Notes under the pieces: generated by a model
The model's database searches: none
The model's input: only the letters and a program-made list of their open reading frames with translations
Told to the model about the DNA's origin: nothing
Position numbers and translations under genes: made by a program
Part shown: piece by piece, positions 1-11,450 of the stretch
Position numbering within the stretch: position 1 is the first letter of the stretch
Layout of the letters: every line of letters starts with the position of its first letter
From: Tubiluchus corallicola
Taxonomy: Eukaryota; Priapulida; Priapulimorpha; Priapulimorphida; Tubiluchidae
Direction: 5' to 3'
NCBI GenBank assembly: GCA_030141605.1
Contig: JAQGDQ010000002.1
Coordinates: forward strand, 2,526,501-2,590,500
DNA: 64,000 nt

Positions 1-900
1 TATTGTTATTGTTTTTACAGTATAAAGTTCTAAATTTTTTCTTCATTTTTATTTGACTGACGATGAGTACCGAAAGCTACCTATCTGACTAAATTTGTCA
101 ACAAGTTATATTTTCCTGCTGTTTCGTTGATGCGTTCATTTTTATTTGACAGACAATGTCTTCTGTAAATATAAGCAGTTTCAGCTAGCTTAGGTTTAGT
201 TATTAATTCACATGTACGTATTTGTTAAATTGTTGGTTAACTTACATAATAGTTATAATTGAGTCATAATTGCTTCTGTGTTAGGGGTTTATAATTTTTA
301 GGTTGCAGAGTTAGGGTTAATCAGAGACGGTTAACTGAGGGATAACACAGAATTAGACCATAGAGTTTAAAAAATTGCAATACGTAATATCTAAATACAG
401 TTTCACTATTAAACATTACAAACAAAGTAATTTAATTTACGTGCATACACTATTCAAACACATTAAAAAAAATTTGGTGATCTGATGCTAATCAGTCTAT
501 GGCCTAATATCATCCATTCAGTTAAACAAATTCGTCTAATCGTTTTCCGTACTATTTTCGCAGCAACATGAGTGATGTAATAATGTCTTACAGTTTTAGC
601 TATCTATATAAAGGTATAAATAACTTCCATTAAGTTAGATCATACTTTCTTTTCGCTCTTTTGTAGCTAGTGTTAAATAAATTATTAGCAAGCTTTAAAT
701 TAATAATACTTCCATTTGTATAACTGTAACCGTATTTTGTTTATTTGTGTTTAAACCATAATATTTTTACATGTATGAACTGTCTTTTGCCGTCATATGT
801 ACTTTTCACAATTTGGAAAAATAAATAGAATTGAATTTTAATGAATTTAATCGTTAACACTTCTCCTTGGGGTAATTATAATAACATCAGAAAGTAGTCA
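1..900. other. intergenic DNA, nothing recognised
   Basis: AT-rich sequence downstream of the coiled-coil gene. I see no exon-like open stretch with splice signals, no RNA gene and no long repeat. A short phrase containing catttttatttgac occurs twice (around 47 and 138) but is too short to interpret. Confidence 0.4.
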
Positions 901-902
901 TT

Positions 903-908
903 TTATTT
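903..908 (-). terminator. candidate polyadenylation signal of the coiled-coil gene
   Basis: TTTATT on the plus strand reads AATAAA on the minus strand, about 80 bases past the TAA stop of the coiled-coil gene. The position is reasonable for a short 3' UTR. There is no transcript evidence. Confidence 0.4.
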
Positions 909-990
909 TTTCACAAATTAACTGTAAAGTTTAAAAGTGATAGTCAACCAGGTTTAAAATCTGTACTAAATCGTGAAACATGTAACAATG

Positions 991-1738
991 TTACATTTTT
1001 GGTTGAGATTCCGTTTGTCGCAGTGGCTTTGGTTTGCTAGAGACCGTAGAGTAAGACTGAGAAGCTAAGGTTGGCATACTTTCTAAAGCTTTTGCTGGTA
1101 CGCCTTTCTCAACTTTAGAATCAGAGGTCGCGTTTGACACTGCCTGTCGACTTGCTTTATTCTCAACATATTTTCTTCCTCGCCCTTTAAGTCTTCCTCC
1201 GGCAGCATTTCGTTGTTGCCCCACAACTTTTCCGTGAGGTAGTTTGCTTCGACTTGTAGTAATGGTGACATCGCTTGCTAAAGATTTGTTTGACATTGTC
1301 CCGCTACTGCTACCTAAGTTTTCAAAGTTCATGTCTCTCCAGTGTTTTGATGATTCTGAAAAACTGCTAGACATGTCACCCATTGAAACCTTGGCTTCCT
1401 CAGCATCAGATTTGCCCTTAGGCGCAAACGATCTTTGCGGTCTATTAGGGGAATCACCACCAATGTTGAGTAGCCTCTCTTTATGACGTTTTTCCGACCT
1501 TCTATTCTTTATCCTAATAGATTTGTGCGTCAATTTCTGTTTTAACTCTGTGACCCGGTGCTCAAGATTTTCCGTTATTTGTACCTGATCTATTAATTGC
1601 TTTTTCAACTCGTCATTTTCTCTGCAATAGACAAAAATAGGTATAAATCAACGCCGATTACACTGCTATTCTCGTCTTGCCCGTATCTCCCAGAGTTTCT
1701 TATTTTCTTCTTATGTCCTTCTTTCTCTGTTTTTACTC

Positions 1739-1791
<53 letters not shown>

Positions 1792-4361
1792 CCTCCTGAA
1801 ACCTCTCTCACAGACAATACCCTCTCCTTTTTCCAGTCTCGCCCTACCTTTTTTCTCTCTTTGTCTTATTTTTCTTTCTTATTCTCCCACCTCTCTCCTT
1901 CTCTAAGCCTCTGCTCTTCCCATCATTGTTTTTCTTTTTCAAACTACGAAAATTGTTTTCATAAACCTCTCTTCAAAGTTATCACCAGTTACAAAATATT
2001 TTACTTTGTAAAACAGTTACTTTTTGTATCGCATTATTTTGTCCTTGTAAGCGTCCTCCAAGTGATTAGAATAGTCCGAAGATCTCTCAAGCATCCTACC
2101 CGTGTATTCATCTCTGTATTCAGCTATGTTTTGAGATGTCTTGGCAATTTCTAACTTTTCTTTCAACTAGCAAAAAATAATAGCAACACGAACTAATTAT
2201 CAAATTGAAGATTTATAATCTAATGCAACCAGTAGAAAAACTCAAAAAATCATTTACTCACACGAAAGTGGGTAACTATATTACACATCATATATGGATA
2301 AGTTACACCTGTTTTCGAAGTTACAAGACTGATCCTTGGCTTCAAGCTTTAGTCAGTGAGTCCTTAGTCAGTCAAACAGTTATTCAGGCAGTTAATAAAT
2401 AGTCAGTGTCATTCAAGTTGTGAAAAGAAAAGCAATATCACACCTCCTTGTTTTCTGTCTGAAGGTCCTTGATTTTTTGCAGTAAACTGTTCGTGTTAGC
2501 GCCTGAAAAACAATTTAAACATTTGAATATGGTATACAGTTCCATATATGCATAATAAACCCTAGTATATTATAACAGACTTTTCTGTACTACCTCGTTT
2601 GGAGAAATCAAAGTGTTGGAATTATGTATATGTTTAGGGTGCCAAAATCTGTTTGATTCTAAAAAAACGTCCTTTCTTTTTTGAAACAATTAATTCACGA
2701 TCACTAACAGAGCAGGAAATAATCAGTGAGCCGTTCCTTGTTTCACACCACCTGAACGCAAATCTACCGCGATACAAATTGAGTCTTATCGCTAATAACT
2801 AAATAAAATTGGCCTAAATTTAGAAGAAATTATGAGCATTTAACGCGTTTTAATATGCAGGTATGTCCAAATCGTAGAAATAATTGGAATGGTGTTTCCC
2901 TAGTTGCTCCTGGTTTTTTCATCAGGATCCCAAAGACGTCCACCTAGTAGATGAATTGTTCAAACTTCAATCACTTATCGGATTTCGACAAAACCGACCG
3001 ACACCACGTCATAGTGGATCGCCGAATTAACTTTCCAACTACTTTTCCGGTTTTGATAAAACTGGAATCAATGAACTCAATACCAAAAGTTGATAAACGA
3101 TAGTTATTGGATTAAAATATAATAATTTACAAAGAAAAATAAGTGTATGAAACCGCCAAAAGTCTTAAAAATGCTGAGAAAAATTCACACGGCTAAGAAT
3201 ATTTTTTAAAGGATAGATCGCCGAAATAAGCAAATACTTTTTTAGATTTCTGTTTTAGAAACAAGAACCGTAACTGAAGTCGGGAAGTCTATAAGCTACA
3301 GATAATAATTTATTCAAATCATTGGTTAAGGCATCATACAAGGCCAATATTACATATTTACCAGCCACATCTTTTTGTTTGATGTCCTTTTCTTTACTTA
3401 ATATCGGTTGGTCTAATTTTGCTGCCCATCGATCATTTTTAGAATTAGTTTCCAAACAATTGGTCGTTTCCACATGTTTCTTGGAAAAAGCGTCTTGTGA
3501 AGAAAAACGTGCCGCCTTGGTGTCTTCCACACGAAGAATTTCGTCCCGATATCTCGTATTTGATATGTGGCGTTGCTGCTGAAGTGCTCTGAAATTTTCG
3601 TTTTTAACAAAACTCATTTGGTTTTCATACGAATTGCGTTTGATGACGTTTACACCATGTTCTACAGTCTTAATCCTTTTGTAGAGTTCATTTAATCTTG
3701 ATTCCTCCGCAAGACTGTCTTTATTAGACGCTATTGCTTGTGTTGGGGTTGAGATCTTGTGATCCATCGACTTGCTGACAGAAGCAGTCTTTGGATTGCC
3801 CTGAATGCTTGTACCAACTAATGTGATTGATTGATTAATTTTAGGGTGCTCTGTGCGCATCTTTGAATCGGCTTTTGCAGTGTTTAACTGCTCTAAAGCT
3901 GACGCTTTTATTCTGTCTAGACGTTGGTTGATCGTGTATAGACCCCAATTGGCAATCTCTTGGGCAGTCATAACCCTGTCAGAGGTCGGAACAAAATTTT
4001 TTCTGGTATTAACTGTCGTTGTGTTGTTGGGATTTGGAATTTTTCTCGCAGTAAGAATCATGGATTTTTCAGAATACGTTGCAGAACTTTGTGTGTCGTT
4101 AACCGCCGTTCCTTCGCTCAAATCGGAATGTTGATTCAAAGATCCGCGCGTCTTCACCAGACTTTCGAGACTTTGGCGAGAAACTGTGCTCTTTTTTTTA
4201 CCGTCTCGCTGTGACTCTTTCTTTACTTGACCTTTTTGTATTTCATCAGCCAAAACAGGAAGAGTTTCTTCAGAAAATTCCCTGGCATCTTCATGATCAC
4301 TCATTCTCGGTGACCTGTCACCTCCAGCTAAGAAGTTTTTAGCACTTCTTTTTTCTGCCAT
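991..4361 (-). CDS. four-exon coiled-coil protein of unknown function (611 aa)
   Basis: I do not recognise the family. Four minus-strand exons join with consistent phases: 4361-3362, 2502-2444, 2166-2021 and 1621-991 (1000+59+146+631 nt = 611 codons plus TAA). Donors are GTAAAT, GTGTGA and GTAACT. Acceptors end TTTTTCAG, TTTGCTAG and TTGCAG. The ATG at 4361 follows an in-frame stop at 4431-4433. Residues 1-330 are polar and probably disordered, with one helical patch (TAQEIANWGLYTINQRLDRI). Residues about 335-470 form a charged coiled coil (LLQKIKDLQTENKE, then LKEKLEIAKTSQ, then ENDELKKQ). A basic stretch (KNRRSEKRHKERLL) precedes a Ser/Gly/Lys-rich tail with a GGRLKGRGRK motif. Such architecture fits a cytoskeletal, centrosomal or chromatin scaffold, but that is only a guess. 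Confidence 0.75.
1741..1790. repeat. (CT)n microsatellite
   Basis: A dinucleotide CT tract lies inside the last intron of the coiled-coil gene, within a longer pyrimidine-rich stretch. It creates Leu/Ser-rich and Arg/Glu-rich spurious open frames on the two strands. Confidence 0.9.
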
Positions 4362-5036
4362 AAGTACAGCAGTAGTGTTAGCCAAACAGGTTAACAAACA
4401 GGCCGTGAAGTTCAAACGTCCGCTGGCGTTTTACATTGAGCAGCAACAATCATCTTGGTAATAACTCTGAATTTTAAATTTTAGCTCTTCTTGTTATTTA
4501 TCAACCTATTGTGATGTCATGTGTAGAGCGTTTAAAAAACTAGAACTCACAGAAAGCGAAAAGCCACTTTTCCATCATTGTGATCTGTTAAACTGAAAAA
4601 TAACTATGCCACTAGTCAACTTATTTTCAAAGGTACGTTATCTTCATCACGTACCTCCGTTATGTTTATTGTCTTATTGAACATACTGGTCTCCGTGACT
4701 CTGTGTTACATGCTAATTATGTCCGTTGCTCACTTGGCCCTGTCGTCTCCTCGTCCATCAACATAATAATGAACTGTACGAGCATGCAGGGCTTCTTCAG
4801 TGTATAGGCTTATAGGACAATGGGTAGAGGGATCTATAAACTGGGAGCATGCATGCGGAGGAAGTGTGGCTGTGATCAGCAGGCTTTGTCATTTGGTCCA
4901 AGAGGAGCTGAGCCGCGATATTTCGTAAAGAGACACTTATTAACCTAAGTGGAAATTTTGTAGATTGGTTAAGACACTAGTCTCAGCAAAACGCATTGAT
5001 TCTTCAGCCCAATATTTCATCAGTGTCATCCTCGTC

Positions 5037-5118
5037 ATCATCATTATCTCCATTATCACAGTCATCATCATCATCATCATCATCGTCATCATCAGCATCA
5101 GCATCATCGTCATCATCA
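5037..5118. repeat. (ATC)n microsatellite, imperfect
   Basis: Runs of CAT/ATC with some CGT and CAG interruptions. It produces poly-Ile/Ser, poly-Met and poly-Asp frames that are not genes. Confidence 0.85.
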
Positions 5119-7023
5119 TAAGCAACAGCCGCAGTCTGGAAACAGCTTTCTCGTTTCTCATACACAGATCTATAGCGATGACCTTTTCGACTGTTTATGC
5201 TTTCCTCCACCATATGGGCACTATTCTAGAATGTGAAAGTTGGGGCTATTTTGCATTAGTTATTATTAGTTACAAGATACTTTATGACTTACAAAACAGT
5301 CATACGTTTTTGTTTGATGAGGGCAGCAATAATAATGAGTCGACGTTGATGTCAATCATTTTTACGACTGGTCGGGACACTTAATAAATAGCACTGCGCA
5401 GCTGCTTTTTACCTATGAAATCAGCTTACCTGTTAGCCAGCTACCTTTTACTTACCTGAGCTCGAGCGCAAATTTTGTTGTTGATAGAAGACCTGCATTA
5501 TTTTTTGACGTAAATCTGCTGTAGAAAATTTATGACGATGGCATAGAAGTGCGTATAATTATTTATTCATAATTATTCTTAACTAATTAGTCTGTTTAAA
5601 GAATTGTGAGCGTTTTGTTATATACTGGGCCAAAATTTGTCAGCGTGACAGTGTTATGCTTTGTTAATTTGCAAACGCTGTAAAATCCTGTTGATAATTT
5701 AACTTCACAGATTAGACGAAGTCAAATATGAAGTCGATATTGGATGTTAAATTTTCGTTATGTGAGCGTCACGCACAACGACGATAATGAACAGAGTGTT
5801 TTAACATGTGTATTCTGGCATTTGAAAATACTTTCAGTAATCCATCAGCGTCGATACACTGTAGGAGTGTAGGTAGAATGACATTGTTCCTTTATTAACA
5901 TTATATTAGGTAGAATGGCATTGTTCATTTAATCAACTTAACCTCAAATTAAGGTTAATAAATGAACAGCCTTAATACTATAGTGAGTTAATGACCAGTT
6001 CGTGAATCTAAACATTATTAACGACGTGCAAGGTACGTAGTGACGATAGTTACTTCGGTATGGCAAGCTAGCTTTATTTGCCGATGAAACCATTCCCAGA
6101 ATTGCAGAGCGCATGCTAGAAAACAACCAGCCCGTTACATCCGATTTTCAGAATGAGGTACGCCGAGGTAATTAGATTGTTGACATCTCACATTGATAAA
6201 TTGACTGAGCTAAGCTCAACATCAGGTTTATGAATACGTATGAATAATGTGAGCGAACAATGAGATCGGATAAACGAAATCTCGTTAATTTGAACATGGG
6301 GATGAAACTCGTAGACTGATCAGCAATTTACTGACGACACATAGCGTTCAAATTATCACGCTGATTGCAGCGATAAGTGAGAAACATTAATTTTACGTGT
6401 TTGCGGTTATATAATTAATGGTTTACGCTGAATAGTATAGTTCTAGGAAGTTTGCCATCGCAGTAAGTTTTGAATTTTACATTTACTAAAGATTCGTTGA
6501 CTTGAGTCAGTTGTGATATTTCGCAGTTATTTAAACCTTCATGTGTAAGAAGAAATAGATTAGGATTACAAGTGTGAATATACTTGAATTGAAACCACCT
6601 AGGATTTGAAATCAGAAGTAATTTGCACATTTTCACTCGGGTTTTATTGGAATCAAATTTTTAACAAGTGTAGATTTTTTGTCATTTTTGTCTCTGCCTA
6701 ATGCCTACAAACTTGACAAAATTTATGGTTGTCAAAAATGTCTGGATTCTTAAAACAGCGTGCCTTCACACAGAACTACTGTGGTAAAATGTCGCGATTT
6801 TTAAATTCTTTTATTTAACAATTGTTTAAATGTCCTGTAGCTTTCACCTGGTAATAAGCACTAGGATTTAGCTGTCGATTTCAAACGTGTAAAAAGAATC
6901 AGGGATGTTACAGGTAGAAGTAAGCACTGGCCCGTAACATTGCAGTCATTGTAGAATGGTCTCTCTATAGGGTTGCCAAACAGCTTACACTTTTCGAGCT
7001 TTAATTATAATACAATTATAGCA

Positions 7024-7171
<148 letters not shown>

Positions 7172-8297
7172 ACCGGGCTGCGTGTTTTGGAAGTCCGATG
7201 TCGAAAGTTTCGTGTGATACGATATTTAAGTGTCTTCAAAAGAAATACGACGCTCCTGTGACTGAAAGATCGACAAAAGAAAAATGTGTCATTATTAGAA
7301 TCTGGAAAAGTACGTTAGCTAATAATTACAACTCGTTAGCACACATATATATGATGACATGTATAATTAACGTTTATTTCTAAAATGTGCATTTTTATTA
7401 CATCTAGCGAATCCGATGCGTGGCAGTTGTGATTATGACATAGGGCTTAGATGGAAAAAAGGTAGAAAGTAACAGTTTAGATTATATTTATGGATTATGG
7501 GTCATGTGACACCTTAGGCGTGGAGGATTGCTTGTTCTCTCACTAGTTGAATTCTAGCTCGCCACTTTGTTTTTAGGCGCTTAGTAATCGGTTGTAATGA
7601 GAAGCGAAAGACTGTGTTCAACCGCAGTCCGAATGTGGCAAGATTGGGCGTTCGTTCGATTTGCCACTTATCAGTAACTAAAAGCAGGAGTCGGTAACAA
7701 GCTGGGGTTCAAGAACGCTGCCCGACCCCTAACCTTTTTGTTATTAAATTTCGTCGTCTGGGAGGCTTCAAAGTACACTGTAGTGGGAATATTTGAATAA
7801 AGTGCGGCTTCATGTGCCAGATACACATTGGGGAATTTAGTGTAAGTGACGTTCTAAAGCAGTGAGCTACCATCTGACTTTGTTAATTTACAATTTTATT
7901 GTGTAGTAGGTAGTACTGGCAGATTTTTTGCATTAAATTTTCTTCCCAACCCCATTCAGTAATATTAAACAGCTGGTTATTATAACATGAAGCAAATGAA
8001 CTAAATATTGAGTTTAGACCTGACAGTTACAACTCTGCCACATGCGACGTACCTCCGTTAAGTTTATTTACAATAGTAATGTAAATTTACATGGGTGTTG
8101 GTCTAAGTGCTAGACGTGCACGTAATATTCAAAGAACAAGGCAAATAACTATTTTAGCTAAATAGTCTAGTAACGACGCCAGTAATTAAAGCTTCTAGAG
8201 GAAATATTTCAAGCTGGATCATATGAAAATAAAAGCAGCTGTCAGTATTAGGCTCGTCGTTCCAATGCAGGTTCTACCGTTGTCGCTCATTTAGACA

Positions 8298-8371
8298 GTG
8301 GACATTTTGGCAGAGGACATTTGGGTAGTAGATACTTTGGCAGCGGCAATTGGGCTGTGGACATTTGGGCA
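8298..8371. repeat. 15-bp minisatellite, about five degenerate copies
   Basis: Consecutive units resemble GTGGACATTTGGGCA: the unit at 8298, then GAGGACATTTGGGTA, GTAGATACTTTGGCA, a 14-base GCGGCAATTGGGCT, and GTGGACATTTGGGCA. The copies differ by substitutions, so the array is old. Confidence 0.75.
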
Positions 8372-8740
8372 GTGACAGTGAATACCTTAAGCAGTACAAG
8401 AGCTACTGAAAGTAACTGCCTAATACCCATTCACATACTTTTTTATGTGATACACTCATGAATATTATCGATTACTGTGTTCACTGTATGAACTTCATTT
8501 TAATTACTACAAGCGTTTCAAAGTACTAGTATTGTAACTATAGGTCGCCCATAAAACAATTCTTCTGTTGTTTGTGAAACTAAAGTTTTTTTTTTATTTT
8601 AATAATGATATCAGCACATATGCTTTAAAAATTGATAAAACTAGAAAAGAAACAATTAAGAGTGCTATTTATTTTCGTAAATACACCAACAATTAATTAA
8701 TACACGGCAAAAGTAATACAGCCTACTTGACTGGCCGCTT

Positions 8741-8931
<191 letters not shown>

Positions 8932-9514
8932 TGCTATTGTTGTTGTTGTTATTATTATTATATAATTTCTTTTTAACAAAAATTAATAAAGACAAAAATT
9001 AAACAACTCTGTTAGTCTGTTACTGCTTTGAGATGGCTGTGGGATAGTAAATCATACTGCGTAACTATTTGTTAGTTTTACCAAAAGTTCAAAAACCTAT
9101 CGAACTTCTATAATAGAAATTAAAATGACGACATAATCACGTTTCCTGGTGACTCTTCATCTGAAACTATCACGAAGTTCTTAAACAGCTCGTAACAATT
9201 GTTTCCAGTTAGTACCTAAAAATCACGACGACAGGGACACGAATTGTATTACTAAAGCAAAATTCACAGCATCAATATAATATAGTCACGTCAATTTTTA
9301 ATAAAGTAGTCACATTATTGGTGAAGCAACATTGAAGCTATATTGACTGATTACACGCTTTTACAGTTTTTACGATGAGTTTTTTAGTTTTCAGAATAAA
9401 CTATAGTAATAAGTTATCAAAACAGCTGCTATGGTAAAACCAAACTAAACTAACATTCATACTGGAAAGCGTAACAGTAAAATCGAGTAAAATCATTCAA
9501 TTTTAATACATTCA

Positions 9515-9600
9515 GTCCTGGGGTTGGGTGACCGAGTGATCAATGTTTTAGACTGGAACCACGCAATCTTGAGTTCGAGACTAGCGGCTGCCAACGCCAG
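9515..9600 (+). mobile_element. tRNA-derived SINE-like head
   Basis: An A-box-like GGTGACCGAGTGATC at 9527-9541 lies about 30 bases before a B-box-like GAGTTCGAGAC at 9571-9581, the spacing of an internal pol III promoter. No cloverleaf can be closed, so this is a SINE head or tRNA-like relic rather than a functional tRNA gene. Tandem repeats follow at 9718. Confidence 0.45.
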
Positions 9601-9717
9601 GGCATATATTAGTAATATATTAGTATAGTATTAGTATATATATGTATGTGTCAGTCTATATTATCAATGTAAAAGGGGTAAAAGAATTGCAGACAAACAA
9701 GTCGGGCATTCGTGTAC

Positions 9718-9868
9718 ATATTACATTATGCGTTACATTTTTTATTACATTATCAGTTAATTTATTACATTATCGGTTATTTACTGCATCATGCGTTGAT
9801 TTTCTTATTACATTATGCGTTAATTTTTTGGTATTACAATATCGGATATTTATTACATTATCGGTTGC
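9718..9868. repeat. degenerate tandem repeat, roughly 22-bp unit
   Basis: Variants of ATTACATTATGCGTTAATTT and ATTACATTATCGGTTATTT recur about six times. Both internal variants (GCGTT and CGGTT) alternate, which suggests an original dimeric unit. Confidence 0.65.
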
Positions 9869-11450
9869 AACTAGCAGCAATGTACAGACTATCACATAAA
9901 TTTTACACACGGTAGCATAAAATACAGGTTTACGATGCACTTCCAATGAAAATACGTTTTGTAGATGAGTCCATGAAAGAATCATATATCGCCTCGTACC
10001 TCGGAAATCTGTCTATGTAGTAACGATTAAGACATTCGTCCACTGATTCTACTAGAGTGACTAAACCGTGTGCTGTAAATCTGGGATCATGTGCCAAGGA
10101 AATATTTGACAAGCATTTTGATAGTAGTATTTGAACATATATTACAGCGTCTGTGGTAGCTAACTGACTATTTGATCTACTTTTCTTTAGGCAATTTGGT
10201 TTTCTTTGTGCTTTTTCCTATTTATTATCATAAAAACTCGAAAATTTTCAGGATGAACACTCAAGGGTTTTTAACGAGAGCCGTCGCAATGTGACACTGT
10301 CAGTCCAGCTGACGTACCATATTGTTTTTATGCTTTGTCTATTCTAATCGGTTTGATTCATCAGACAGCACTTTCCATAAAACTTGCGAAATCAAGAAAT
10401 TTCATTTGTTACAATTTTTTTATAAAAAATCCGAGTAAAACCCGTAGCATGTACATATAACGCAGTGAACGCCTGTAGTTTCCGCACATACTTTGCATGG
10501 CTCGACGGAAATGTTTGTTATTGCTTTTGTGTAATGACTCCCATATCATCGACGTGGAAGAAATTATTAACACGAGCTGAAAATTTGCAGAAATGAATAA
10601 TGTTAGGTTCTTTTCAATCAATAACAGATTGAGCTGTTGCTTTTAACTCGACATGAACCCATAAACGCGATACTCCCAGAATGATTGTGGTTCGTGCTGC
10701 AAATTTAAGAAAATCTAGTTGTTAAAAGATGTTAACGACGAAAACGAAATTTCTCCATCATCCTTTCACTGGGTTTCAGTGATTGCACCGACGGCCAACG
10801 AACAACTCCTATTATTATTGTTCATATCTTTACAATAGACATCGCAGGCTTTAGGTAACTTTTCATGGCCGTGAGGCCTATTTGAGTAAAATAAGAGATT
10901 AAGTCTCTGCTAAAGCACAAGTTTCAATATAATATTTGAAAGGATCATCGATGCTTATATTAACTTCCGCATATTAGCTGGGGGATATTCATACAATAGC
11001 GACAATTACAGAAGCAACAAAGGGGCAAAATTCTAATTAATCATTTAAATTCTATAAATCTCGTTAGAATATTTTTACATTACACCTTGTCGCTGAATTT
11101 AAAATACTGTACCGGTTTACAGCATACCATCGTAAATAAATATACCCGATAATATTATATGCGACTCGTTACCTACATAATCTATGTACCGAGGTGTATA
11201 AAAATACAGTCATCAAGTCTCCTCTCGCGCGCATTTGTATTTATATATCGTTTTTTAAATCTGTATAGTTTTTTTGTAATTAAGGATAGTGCATTTTGTT
11301 GTAATAAAAATAATTTAATAATAATATGTGTTTCCAGTCGGTAAATGAATACTTAATGAGTTTTAATTGTTAAAGGTGGCGATGAACGGTAAGAAAAACA
11401 GCGCAAGTGCAGCTAGACCAGAAAAAGAAGAAAAGGCAACGTGAGGTAAA

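Noticed and set aside
1597-2154. 185-codon plus-strand frame rich in Leu and Ser
   Set aside because: Created by the CT microsatellite and pyrimidine tract, and antisense to two supported exons of the coiled-coil gene.
9718-9868. CRISPR array
   Set aside because: Repeats are degenerate and contiguous without unique spacers, and the genome is eukaryotic.
11383-11442. Upstream ATG (MNGKKNSASAARPEKE) as start of the selenoprotein
   Set aside because: It is in a different frame from the ATG at 11451, and a TGA at 11442 precedes the chosen start in frame. It is at most an upstream open frame.
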